Made by a program: the position numbers and the translations under genes. From Enoplolaimus lenunculus (taxonomy: Eukaryota; Nematoda; Enoplea; Enoplida; Thoracostomopsidae): a stretch of 64,000 bases of DNA. Under the pieces are notes generated by a model, which was given only the letters and a program-made list of their open reading frames with translations, had not been told where the DNA came from and ran no database searches. Positions 49,251 to 60,021 of this stretch are shown here, piece after piece (position 1 is the first letter of the stretch; each line of letters opens with the position of its first letter). The stretch covers positions 61,180 to 125,179 of the forward strand of contig JASANG010001399.1 of NCBI GenBank assembly GCA_030248215.1, given 5' to 3'.

Positions 49251-49418
49251 GGCCAATGAATAGAACAGGGCCGGAACGTTTTCCTGCGGTGCTGTAATAG
49301 AGATCAAGCTTCAGATTATTTTTTGCTTAGGTTTTGGCTTGGGCTTAGATGTAGGCTCATCCTTAGGCTTAGGTTTAAACTTAAGCTCAGGCTTATGAAT
49401 ATGCTTATTCTACTGTTA
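49251..49418 (-). mobile_element. Family A MITE, one end decayed
   Basis: Plus-strand left end GGCCAATGAATAGAACAGGG, then GCTTAGG arrays, then a right side that fades after TTATTCTACTGTTA. No matching right terminus or target duplication is visible. Confidence 0.65.
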
Positions 49419-49589
49419 AAGTTTTGATTTAAATCACAAACCTTTACTTCGCACTTAATTCAAAGTGACATTTGTCGTCTAAAAAGATGTCTCCCGTATT
49501 AAATAACGGTTAACAGTTTGAAATGTGAGTTTCGCATTAGAATCGTTTCTTTTAAGCTTGAGCTACCAATTGAATTTTTTAAATGACCA

Positions 49590-49712
49590 CTGCCCTCCCC
49601 GGCAATATTTTGACCCCTCCCGGAAAAATTTCAACCTTAATTGTAAATCATCGGAAACCCGTCTTTACTCCTCCTAATTAATCCCTATCCCTCAAGCAAG
49701 GTGATCACGGGT
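49590..49712 (+). mobile_element. GGCCCGTAGCCA MITE, degraded
   Basis: TCAACCTTAATTGTAAATCA, CCCGTCTTTACTCCTCC and CAAGGTGATCACGGGTCTG follow the family order. The left end is missing. Confidence 0.5.
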
Positions 49713-50202
49713 CTGCCTATAAACTGGCACCAGTCAAAAATCAGAACCAGCTTTTTGTGTTTGATCCAAAGCATCGGACTCATTAGCCACATAAATATCA
49801 TTGAGGTACAATTGAAGCATAAGGAAATAGGTTTCAAAGCTGACGCGTGTCGGCAATAAATAGCATTATTTATCTTTTAAAATACGACATATCCATCAGC
49901 TGTGACACTAGCGTTCTTCTCGAAAGACAATTTAGAATGTAAAAATTATAAATGACAATTCTAAGCGTGTGCGCCTACTTGGCTTGTCTTTCAGACTGCC
50001 ACTCGTACGCATCCAGTCACAAAGGGTGTCAGTCAGTGAGCTAAGCTTCAATAAAAATATTCTTTTAAATAGTTGTAGGCTTGTAGTCCCGCGCATAAGT
50101 GAAATTTTCGCGTGCTTTTTCCAAAATATTTTGACTGCATTCCCCCTATTTTGTTGCGTTGGTTTATGCCTGGTCAACCAATTACGTTTGTACATCGACG
50201 GA

Positions 50203-50370
50203 CACGTAGCCAGAGAGGGGCCAGAGGGGTGGCTTAGCCCGTCTTGGAATAATTTTGGCCACATTTAGAAAGTTTGTAACCTGGCTTGTAAGTGTTCGAA
50301 GACCCTTTTAGGTCCCGCCTGACAATTTTTTCCTCCGTACCAAGGTGAAATGGCTCTAAAAGCACGGACT
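50203..50370 (+). mobile_element. GGCCCGTAGCCA MITE, full length but worn
   Basis: GACACGTAGCCAGAGAGGG at the left, CTGGCTTGTAAGTGTTCGAA in the core and AAATGGCTCTAAAAGCACGG at the right. The open frames here on both strands are repeat by-products. Confidence 0.58.
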
Positions 50371-52499
50371 TGTGCATCGGTTTTGAAAAATCCCACAGGG
50401 ACAACTACTGTGAAACGTCAGTATAAATAAATACGTCTTTTCGTTAACACATCTTTAGCCAATTTTAAATTTAGACTGAAATTAAGAACAGTTGCTTAAT
50501 TTAACAATTTTGTTGATATTTTTACGCGTATGAGATGCGATAATTTGAAAAATAAACGCTATGAATTATAGATTTGGCTTGGTCAGTAATACTTTAATGA
50601 GAAATTCTCTTGCAAAACTATGTTATTAACATTTGTTTTTTATATAACTCATAACCATTTGTACAGACTACGTGAGTCGCTCTGGCATTTTTACGGATCG
50701 AGGTTAACTGGTCGTCGGGGCATAACTCGTCGGAATTTCGACCAATCAAAGAAATTGAAAACGTATTTTTAGGTGACAGCTCGGCCAATCACAGTACATA
50801 TTTAATAGCCTACAGACCTTGTACAGGTTCAACAAATATGTGATCTTCTGTCCAGGTCAAAAGTAACCAATTTACAGTTATTACGCACATATGTCCATAT
50901 GCAAATTAGATATTGTGCAAAGAGCAATATCTAATGACGACCTCGCTGAGCTGAGGTTGCGAAAAATCAGGATTCACCGGATTAAGCATGTTTTACATTT
51001 CACGGCTTGATCTTCTATGATTCGAACTAGCCGCTAAAGCAATTTTCAGCGGAGAAATACGGTGCTTTCCGTTGTGTCTCCCCTAACCGGCGTTGTTCAA
51101 AAATGGCCGGATTTAGAATTGTTTTTGCATATTTGAGCTGTTCTTCGTGTGACCTTCTCTTATCATTGAACGAACACCTAAGAATAAATTTTTGAAAAAT
51201 ACAATTTTTCGAGGACCTAGGTCCGAGCTGTCTCTGTTCGAACCCAAAATAATTTCTGTAAAAAGAGCATCAGTTTGAGGAGCTGAATCGAATGCCGTAT
51301 CTGTCCTCTAGTCTATGAATTATGGTCAAATAACTGCTTTGGCACTTCGCCAAATGTATAGGAATATGCAAAATCTATTTACTGAATCATAACTAGCGCA
51401 TATTACCTTAATTGCGAAGATTTTAAGATCATTCGATTCGGCTTGTCAACCTACGTCAGTAGTATACACCCACCCTAGTGGGTGTATACTACTTACGTCG
51501 AAAACAATGGTTCACGTTGAAACTACGGCTAATACGTTAGCCGTTTAATGCTTTACGATAGAGTATTGATGCGCAGTATTTCTTACAATATTACATACAC
51601 TTGTAAGCTTAATGCCAAATTCAAAACTAAAAATAATAGGCATGAAACGCGCATAGCAAATAACCAACAAAGTTATTTTTTTCTGCTTTTAAATTGCGTG
51701 ATTTTACAGAGTTTTTGAAGAACATAAGCCAAACAAATTAAAGTTAATGGTTTTTCGGTTTTAGTGACGTTTTGCCGAATAGTGTAAAAAAACAGGACAT
51801 TATTTTAAAATTGTTGAGTCGCAAGCAGTACCGTGCAGTAACAAACTGAGAGAGGGGCAAAAGGCAATCTCCAATCACTGATCTGAATACATTTTGTTAA
51901 ACTGAGGCTATGACCCTATTGAAGGATGTTAACTATGTGCAAAATCTCTTTTAACAGACAATGTTTTAGTCACCTTGCAGTGTTGCTCATCCCGCCAGTG
52001 CTAGATTTCGGGTACGGTAGTGGAACTGAGTGTCATTAAAGAATAATCCCTCCGCATTTTGTTAGTGTGCATTCTTTAAAAGTTATGTCTAGGGATCCAA
52101 ACGTCCCAATGCAAATAGGTACATGTTTGTTAGGTAAGCGCAATGCTTTATGAAATAATAGTTAGCCGTCTGCAAATTAATTCTATTTTAAGATTTAATA
52201 TGTCAGTCGATTTTCAGAGCCGGCCCCAAGGAATTCAAATTTATTTCTGGATACGTTACTTAAACTCTGCAATATATCATTTGAGTCAAAGATTAAACCA
52301 ACTCTACTGAAATAGGATTATGAAAAAAATTAGCGGTTTTCGGGTAATTTTTTCTGATACTAGTTGGATAAGAAATAAAGATCTATTATTGTCATCGGCT
52401 ACCGGTTTTGAACTAAAGAGTTTAACTGCCGTTGCAAAGTATTTTAACCACTAACCAGTAAATGCTGAAACACAAAATTCAGCACATTTTTCGCCTACG
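50371..52499. other. Intergenic, no gene recognised
   Basis: The hairpin at 51453-51498 is the only structured item seen. Confidence 0.45.
51453..51498. repeat. Near-perfect 46-bp hairpin
   Basis: Two 21-base arms (left ACGTCAGTAGTATACACCC..., right its complement with one mismatch) separated by CCTA. Nothing similar occurs elsewhere in the window. Confidence 0.85.
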
Positions 52500-52611
52500 A
52501 TTAGCTCTACTTCTGTACTAAATTTGAGTATAGCCACTGTAACAGCTAACGAGTTTGAAAACCGATTGCTAACTGATGGTACTTGCTATACACGTTTGAG
52601 AATATGGTCCC
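52500..52611. mobile_element. Right part of a MITE of the CCGTATTCTCAAATG family
   Basis: GAGTTTGAAAACCGATTGC, AACTGATGGTACTTGCTAT and CGTTTGAGAATATGGTCC match the right half of the 4.7-kb copy. The left end is lost. Confidence 0.55.
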
Positions 52612-53921
52612 ATATTACAATTTCTGCTATATGTGTTTACTACTGAAATAAGCTATTTTACGAAGACGTGGTGACATGGTCATTATTTAGTATCACAGCT
52701 AATTCTGTTTGGCCAAATACCCTGCTGATGCTCAGCTGACCAATGTCAAACACTTTTCCTCTTCAGCGGTGGCTAGACACATTAGTCATTTTTACTTCTG
52801 GTCCTCAACGTAGACCTTGTAACTGTCAGTGAGCATTTTAGGGGTCACAGATGTTAGCCTAGCGATCCCTTACAGTTGTGCGGTGTAGACAATGAGGCGT
52901 CGTCTACGGTGAAGCGCAATACTAACGATGGAAGAATTCTCGTAGAGCCAAGCGAGCGAAAAGTCAAACGCATTTAGCATTAAATACTGATTTATAGTTT
53001 TGGTTTCGAAAATACGAGGGGGTGCTGCTTGCCCCTCTACTGTGCCCATGTTCAGTAAAGGTTTGGCCAAGGCAAGGTCGTTGCCAGGAGAGGTTTCGGG
53101 GTCAAAGCCTTTTTAGCATTTTTGTACAGAGGTTTTTAAACATGGTTCCAGTTTGCAACACAACACCCCCGGTTGACATTTTTACGAAACGAACCACTTC
53201 CCCCCTGTTGGTTAATACGGCCACGGTTGAGGCTAAAGTCAATAAAGCTATCTTTTGTCACCTTCTCTGTGAATGACCCAGTTGAACAACGATGAACGCG
53301 TCGGTGATAATTTATATTATTTAGGCAAACATGGCCACGGCCAATTCAACTCACCCGTCTTACTTTCTCGTTAAATGGTTTGGAATTTGGGGTGGTCGGC
53401 GTGAGGCGGGACGTAAACTGGATTGTATTTCGGGTATTTATAGTCATATGATAAAAAAATTGTTTTTGATCTCTAGGATTCGGAAGGTTATGCTACAGCT
53501 TGTTGAAGATACAATTTTTGTTACCGCTTCAGAAATTTTGGGTGAAAATATATATTTTTTCTATCCCTACCCTTATATATGCCTCTGGTCGACGTGTCTG
53601 TAGCGGGGGGGGGGGGGCAAAATTAAAATTGTGCGCGTCAAATTTGAGAATAGAATTCAAATGTTTTTAGAAATTTGTTTTAAAGCAAGACGGGAACCTT
53701 AGCAGACAAACCATACCAGGGTAAAAAATCAGGTCTTCAAGTTGAACGTTTTCAATGGCAAGCTGCGGCCTTATAATTTCGTTTTCAGTCTCGTCTCAGA
53801 CTTAAAATTCAATTGCGTGGTCGGTAGGTTAAATCTATTACGTATTGATGCCGTTTATATGAAGCTCTCTCAGTCTGGCTTAAGCATGGGTTATTTTCAG
53901 ACAGCGATAGTTATATTACAA
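52612..53921. other. Intergenic, no gene recognised
   Basis: A run of eleven or more G near 53605 and short frames without motifs. Confidence 0.45.
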
Positions 53922-54103
53922 ACAAAGGCGTAGCCAGAAGTTTATTTCGGGAGGGTATAACCCGATCAAAAAGAAAACCTTATGACCTCTGGGACCTAAA
54001 AGGTTTACTCCAAAGTCGGCTAAAAAGGGCTTCTTTCTATCCAGAAATTTCCACGGTGGATATATTTCCTCTATCCCTACCGTACTATGTACAACCCTAG
54101 TCA
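53922..54103. repeat. Possible interspersed repeat beginning CAAAGGCGTAGCCAG
   Basis: CAAAGGCGTAGCCAGAAGTT opens it. ATATTTCCTCTATCCCTACC near its end also occurs near 53.55 kb. Only the left border is shared clearly. Confidence 0.35.
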
Positions 54104-54507
54104 TTAACTAAATTGGTATACACTTGGCTAGACGGATAACTTCTGAGTTTATATCAGACAAAGCTGGAACCATTACAGGACTAGCGCATTGTAATAACGT
54201 TGTAATGGTGCCAAATTATAACAATAATATTCAATTCGGCTTATATATTTTTAATAAAAAATATACACAAGTTTAATCGTGTTGGTAAAGATTCTAAATT
54301 TTGGTTTATAGACCTTGTCATGTTAAATATTACAGTACAAACTGCAGTAGTGCAAACTCGTTACTAAATTAGCAAAAAAACGGCAAAATCTCTTAACTAT
54401 TCATGGACTAAAGGTTGACTGCATATCTTAGCCGCATTGGTTTATAGAAGGCTGTTTGCACAGAATGTTTGCATGCATGTAAACAGCTTACCGTGTTAGG
54501 GTGTAAA

Positions 54508-54628
54508 AAATTTTGTTCAGGAGGGGCATCCAAAGTTTTTACATGATTTACTTAGTTAAATTGAAACTTTTCTAGGTGGGGTCAAAATTTTGCTAGAAGC
54601 GGGGTGGGCGCCGCCTCGCCTGGCCACA
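54508..54628 (-). mobile_element. GGCCCGTAGCCA MITE, partial
   Basis: GGAGGGGCATCCAAAGTTT, AATTGAAACTTTTCTAGG and a CTGGCCACAC end match the reverse of the family. Confidence 0.5.
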
Positions 54629-54830
54629 CAGCTGGAATGTTTGGAAGGAACATACATTCGCAAGTGGAATTAAGTAACGTATTTTTGCCTGTCACTCGTC
54701 GTCCCACGCTCATGCGTTACGACGTCGCAGGTTAACAAACCCTATCCACTTTGCTTGTTTATTAATATTATAATGGCAGTGTGTGTGTTTCGCATCACCA
54801 AATAAAAGTTACTTCCCTAGATAAGATTTC

Positions 54831-55068
54831 GGCCCGTAGCCATGGGTAGAGTTGGCAAGGGGTCTCGGCCCATAAAAAAGGTTTCTTCCTCCCAAACAGA
54901 TTTAGACCAGCTTATAATGCGCCGTTCACAGTATAAAATTATCCCTGGGATAAGACGCAGTTTGTGGCCAGGCCAAATTTTATATGCATAATTCGTGTGC
55001 ATTTTCCGCATGCCTCATATAAAATTGTTTTACGTCCCTACTAGATTGTTAAAGCTGGCTACTGGCTT
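54831..55068 (+). mobile_element. GGCCCGTAGCCA MITE with extra internal sequence
   Basis: GGCCCGTAGCCATGGG and AGCTGGCTACTGGC are inverted ends, but the copy is about 70 bases longer than others. Confidence 0.6.
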
Positions 55069-57997
55069 GAATTATTCGTAACTCAAGTGGTTTTGCTCAT
55101 GATTCAGTTGGCTAAGATACGCAATTTAAATTGGTTAACTTGATGTCTTAAGCTCTGTAAAAGTTACTTGAAAGAAATTGAATACTTGAACTATTTGCAG
55201 TGCCGCGACTAATTCCCACTACCCCCCCTAAAGGGGTGTCAAAAAAGATCTTGATTCTGGTTTCAAAAAATTCTACGCGTTTGGTTCAATTTAAGTTAAG
55301 TATTGCCTTCTTGGTCTCCCTTATTTGGTGTCTCGATCGCTTCGCTCGCTAGTTTTCTTCTGTCACTTTATTTTTTACACCATGTATGTGCGCTTATTTC
55401 TGGATAAACTTCTGCGGTTTTATTTGATGCTTTTCAAGTTGTTTCACCTGCATGCGAGGCGGGGGTTCGCATCGTTTTCCTGAGGCGTAGCCTATGTGCT
55501 TGTCAAATAAATTTTCAATATGGTCAAAACTCCATAGTTCCCTGAAGATAGTTTCCAGCTCCGCTATTTTATTCCGCTTTAACAAATATCGCAAACGGTT
55601 CTAGCTGACAATAAAAAAGTGAATGAACGAAAATCAAATAATATTTCTTACGATGTCTCAGGGGGGAAATTATAAGCTTTACAATAAACAAACGGGTGAT
55701 TCATTCAGTTCAACTTGAAACAATTAGTCCAGCCGGTTTCAAACTAAACCCACCGTTTGTTCTGAACACAAAAACTTTCCGGTTCGATGAATAAAGCTCA
55801 GACCAATGTTTTACTCCAAAAACGCCAAACTGCGCTGTTTGGTCAATTCTTAAGTTTTTTATTTATTTCTTAATTTGAAATTCATAACGTCCGTTGAGAA
55901 ACAATTGTATTTTGTATTTAGTGTAGAATTAACGAGTGGATAATCGATGCTGTACCTGCAGCAGTAGGGAGAAATGAATTTTAGACAGTTGAAATAAAAC
56001 GCCGTTTAACTCAAAATAATTTTGGAGTAACTCATTTCGTAGTGAAATCAAAAAGAAACTCAGACTGAAAACAGGAACGGTTCGCTTTTAGGCTTGATCC
56101 GCGATCTACTACTCATATTTCGGTAAATTTTGCTTCTACTGATCTTCTATTTGAAGAATTTGTGTTGCATTGTGATTGGCATTGTTCAACAAGTTTAAAG
56201 ATACGTGTCTGAAGATGGTTCATGTCTGAGAGGATGCGCATTTAAAATTGATTGTCAATTCGTACAAGCTGAATTTGTTTTGGTTCGGCTTTTACTGGCC
56301 CAGTAAGATGAAAACATTGTTAAGTTCCAAAATTTAATCGGACTATATTTGGTTAGTTAGCTATTGAGCTGAAGCGGTTACATATTTCAGATTTGGGTAT
56401 TACTTTAGGCTTAGGTTTAGGATTATGTGTATGCTTATACTTAGATTTTGGTTTTAGTTTAGGCGTTAAGCTTGTGGGTTGAATGAAGTTATTTGACTTA
56501 TATCACTTAGAGTTTAATTTTTTTGCGATAAACGCACTTTCTGTCAAGCTTAGTCGCGCTTTTAATTTAAACGATAATGTATCCAATATTTATTTTTAAA
56601 GTTCTTCTGGTCTGAATAAACCCTTCTTAAAATTCAGTATCCAGTTATCTGGTTAAAATTAAATATTAAACACCACCACTCTCAATCGCCTTGACTTTAT
56701 AGGACGAATTCTAAACTAAATTTATATCCAAATCCAAGCGTACCACTCACGACTCTGGACTGGGTCTCAGTCCTATTAAAGCGTGACCGCACCCAACAGT
56801 CAGTTACGTTCTTGCATCCATCTGAGATCGCCGTGAAGCTAATGAGCGTATTGTTCCGGAGACTTCTGGGTAAAACTGTCAAAGAAGGCAAAATGCGATT
56901 GAAAGTTGTTGATGACCTCTTATTGGAAAGTTTTGTGTGATAAATCAGTGTCGATGTAAGATTTTATTTTTTATTAACAAAAAATTATTTGACTGACGCT
57001 TGCGATAAAGCTTTGCTGAGTCAGTTTCCGGTTCGAATTTCGTACAGAATAGGATACCAATTTTTTTCAAATCTTAAAATTATTTAACTTTTGGGGAATC
57101 TTTAAGTTTTTGAATTTTTGACATTGAGACATTGAAAACGTTTACCGTTGTTTAAATTGCATATTGCATTAGGTATATTGTAAGCGAAGCCGAAGGAATT
57201 AACTCCCATTCTAAATATATCGATAATTTTTCCATTGGGACAATCATTTAAAATCTCAATTGTCTCACTGTTCGTCTATGATGAGCTTAGTCTGCCCCTC
57301 AAGTATTGTTAAATTCAATTTTACACTTGAAAAATTTTATTCGTCTGCAAACAGCTCCAACTTCGTATATCCTTTAAATGTATCTTGTTGAGAGAATTCA
57401 AACTTTTAATTACCCAATTATCACAGTCAGCAATACCGATAAAGTTTGAACTCATTCGATCACTTTACACTATTATCTGTTTTCGAAACGTATTTATCTA
57501 ATAAATTGCACATTTTTATCAGCTAGCTATGTCTTTATTACTCCAGAAAACTAAAGCAAGTAGATTTGTGGGGTTACTTAGCTAATCGTATCTAACTGAT
57601 GGTGCCAGTTAGAAATATAGAGGTGGCTTAGCGTTGATTTAAGGCTCTGCATTTAATTGAGTTCGCGATTTGAAAATAAACAAATTTGCTACACAATCGC
57701 TATATAATTAAGCAAAGTTTTAGTAATGCGGCGCTTGGGGAGCTAATTTCTTTCGAACGTAGGGAAGAGTTTGTTTACTGGCGCCCAAAGTATCGTATGT
57801 GCGAATACAGAAAAGTATTTGACTCAAATTCGGATCTAGAAGGGTGGGCATTGGGATCGAATCCCAAATGGGAGTTTACACAAGATAAATATTTTTTGCT
57901 TCCAGATTTAATGCTAAAATTTGAAATTGCCATTTTGGCGAGAATGTCCTCATAACTGAGTTCGGGATGACGTTGATCAATCAACGGATCCTCCCAC
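55069..57997. other. Intergenic, no gene recognised
   Basis: Nearly 3 kb with little repeat signal apart from the TTAGGC-like scrap at 56398-56470. At 57686-57999 both strands are open for 74-89 codons, but neither reading resembles a known family. Confidence 0.4.
56398..56470. repeat. Decayed TTAGGC-like remnant
   Basis: TTAGGCTTAGGTTTAGG followed by diverged TTTTAGTTTAGGCG units. Similar short remnants occur near 9530-9592, 11786-11853, 25610-25690 and 45200-45290. Confidence 0.4.
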
Positions 57998-58156
57998 ACG
58001 CAGAATCCTGGTAGAGGCTCTGCCCAGCTTATGAAAATGTTGCGCCCCCCATTTCTGCAGTTTTAAACTCACTTGTAAGACATCTGAAATCATATCGTGC
58101 CCCTCCTGGTTATTATATATAAACACTTCTTGCATGTTGAGCTATGCTACTGGCCC
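57998..58156 (+). mobile_element. GGCCCGTAGCCA MITE, left end worn
   Basis: TTTAAACTCACTTGTAAGAC and ATCGTGCCCCTCCTGG core, then GAGCTATGCTACTGGCCC. Confidence 0.6.
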
Positions 58157-58781
58157 GGAAACCGCTATTTTGTTCATCCAATACCAATTTTCTGAATGTT
58201 TTTCATGCAAGCAAAATTAACGGCTGTGAATAGTTTTATAAGATTCCGCAAAAGCGGTGAAATTCTAAAATTAATGACTATTTTTGAGCGTTCTAAGTGC
58301 CATCATGTACCAGATATATATATATACACGCCACAGTCAGCGAAGTTTATCAAAATAATCTAGTTTGTCTATAAGCCTCCAGGGGGCGAAGTGTGGTTTT
58401 TCAACTGTTTGGGTCATCCGTGGCATATTATTACTGTTGGCCTACATAGGAAATAGGAATTATTCAGCAAATTTCGTGGAATGTGGTTGCTACAAAAATG
58501 TAACGCATTAATTAAAACGATTGATTCAGTGATTTTGAGTTCATGCTGTCGCAACAGAACCAGCGCGGCAGCCAGGAATTGTCCGCAGAATTGGCAAAAA
58601 TACTTCTGGGTGGACAGCCTAAATGTTCCTGACATAGTATTGTGTAAGATAATCCGCCCCCTGGATACCTTGTGTTTGACACCATCCACAAAATACGTCA
58701 AAAGTATCACACATTTTTGTTCTAAATATCTTAACATTTGAGGGTAAAATATTTGAGTAAGTTTTATCCTTAAACCGCTTT

Positions 58782-58932
58782 GTCAATGTATCGAACAAAG
58801 CCGTAACAGTAGTATAAGCATATTCTTAAGCCTAAAGCCTGGGCCAAAGCGAAATAATTTGTCTGAAACTTAAGCTTAGTCTATTACAGTTCCGCGCCGA
58901 AAACCGTTGCGCGCCTGATCCTTACATGGGTC
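58782..58932 (+). mobile_element. Family A MITE with reduced array
   Basis: The ends resemble GTCAATGTATCGAACAAAG and GATCCTTACATGGGTC. Only about three CCTAAG-like units remain between them, beside the AACTTAAGCTTAGTCTATTA motif. Confidence 0.65.
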
Positions 58933-59998
58933 TATGGGCCATGGGCCAGCGCTTTTAACAAACAAAGACAAACTACAAGCAATTAACGTCTTTTTGCGTT
59001 ATATCAACATCGATAGCAATGTATTTCAACTAAGCTCAGAAGACCAAACTCGAATAGGTTCAACTTTGTTTATTTTTACAGGTATAAATAGAACTAACAC
59101 TTGAAAAATACAGTTAATTGAATAGTTTAACCAGTGAAATCATGCGAACCAAACAACTAAAAATATTTACTTTATCCGGTATTAACCAACTGTAAATATG
59201 CGATCTGACACGTAAATACGGTGCGGTGTTAATCGTAAATGTGAGTTTTTAGACTCTGTACTGTGGTGACTCGAATTGTGGGGGAGTGAGAAGTTGTAGT
59301 CGAATCTACTGTTCAGGCCAATTATTAATTGGACTAAAATAGCTCCTCTAAAAGCAAATATTGTCACCCTTATTCCTGTTATTATAGTTCTCTTAAACAA
59401 AATTTTTTCGAAAAAGAAAAATTAAAAAAATCATAAATATATAGTAGGTCAGGATAGACAAAATAGTAATTAAATTGGGAGATTTATCCGAACAACAATA
59501 AAGTAGAACCAATCCTGATGTGGATGTCTATATTGCGTCGCATTATATAACGAAATCTGATTTGGAAGATAGTTTAAAAGTTTAGTTTACGCCAAAGTAC
59601 CACTTACATAAAATAGTAAATTGGCATTAGACGCGAAAAGATTTTCCATTGGAAGTAGTCTGGGCAGCCAGGGCACGATTATAAAACTGATGTGTTCCAG
59701 CGAAATATTAAAGTTTAGTTTTGAGTTAATGAATGATTCGATCACTAGATCCTCTAGATCAGCCCTTTCCGTACGTGTAAAATTATGAAGAAACCCTCGT
59801 GAACGAATCGACCGAGAATCAAGACGTAATTTTAGGTTTAAAATAGCGTTTTTGCTGCAATAGCAACACGTTTCTTGGTTTATTGATTGTGGTCTAGACA
59901 CCCAGATCCTAATTGTCGGCTGATGGCTCTTTGCTTCGGTCTCTTTATTGGCTGCTCGCTGAAACTCTGCATGCGGTTTGCTATCGATCAAAAATTGT
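58933..59998. other. Presumed upstream region of the Kirre-type gene
   Basis: AT-rich. A 134-codon minus-strand frame (59587-59991) has no recognisable motif and is of a length expected by chance. It could contain a 5' UTR exon or promoter, but none can be identified. Confidence 0.4.
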
Positions 59999-60011
59999 TT
60001 TTATTTTTCAG
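59999..60011 (+). promoter_or_regulatory. Splice or trans-splice acceptor before the Kirre-type ATG
   Basis: A T-rich tract ends in ATTTTTCAG ten bases before the ATG at 60022. This fits either a normal 3' splice site joining an upstream 5' UTR exon or, if the host is a nematode, a spliced-leader acceptor. I recognise no upstream exon in the preceding kilobase. Confidence 0.5.
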
Positions 60012-60021
60012 AACCAATAAC

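Noticed and set aside
49932-50268. Overlapping 99- and 110-codon frames on opposite strands
   Set aside because: They overlap a GGCCCGTAGCCA MITE and have no protein signature.
57686-57999. Overlapping open frames on both strands that look fairly protein-like
   Set aside because: Neither translation resembles a known domain and flanking splice sites are not convincing. Kept only as a remark.
1532-58932. Reading the TTAGGC arrays as a true telomere or chromosome-fusion scar
   Set aside because: Each array is short, lies between transposon ends and is repeated in both orientations, some with 8-bp target duplications.
59587-59991. 134-codon minus-strand frame upstream of the Kirre-type gene
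   Set aside because: About one frame of this length is expected by chance over six frames. No motif, signal peptide or splice context supports it.
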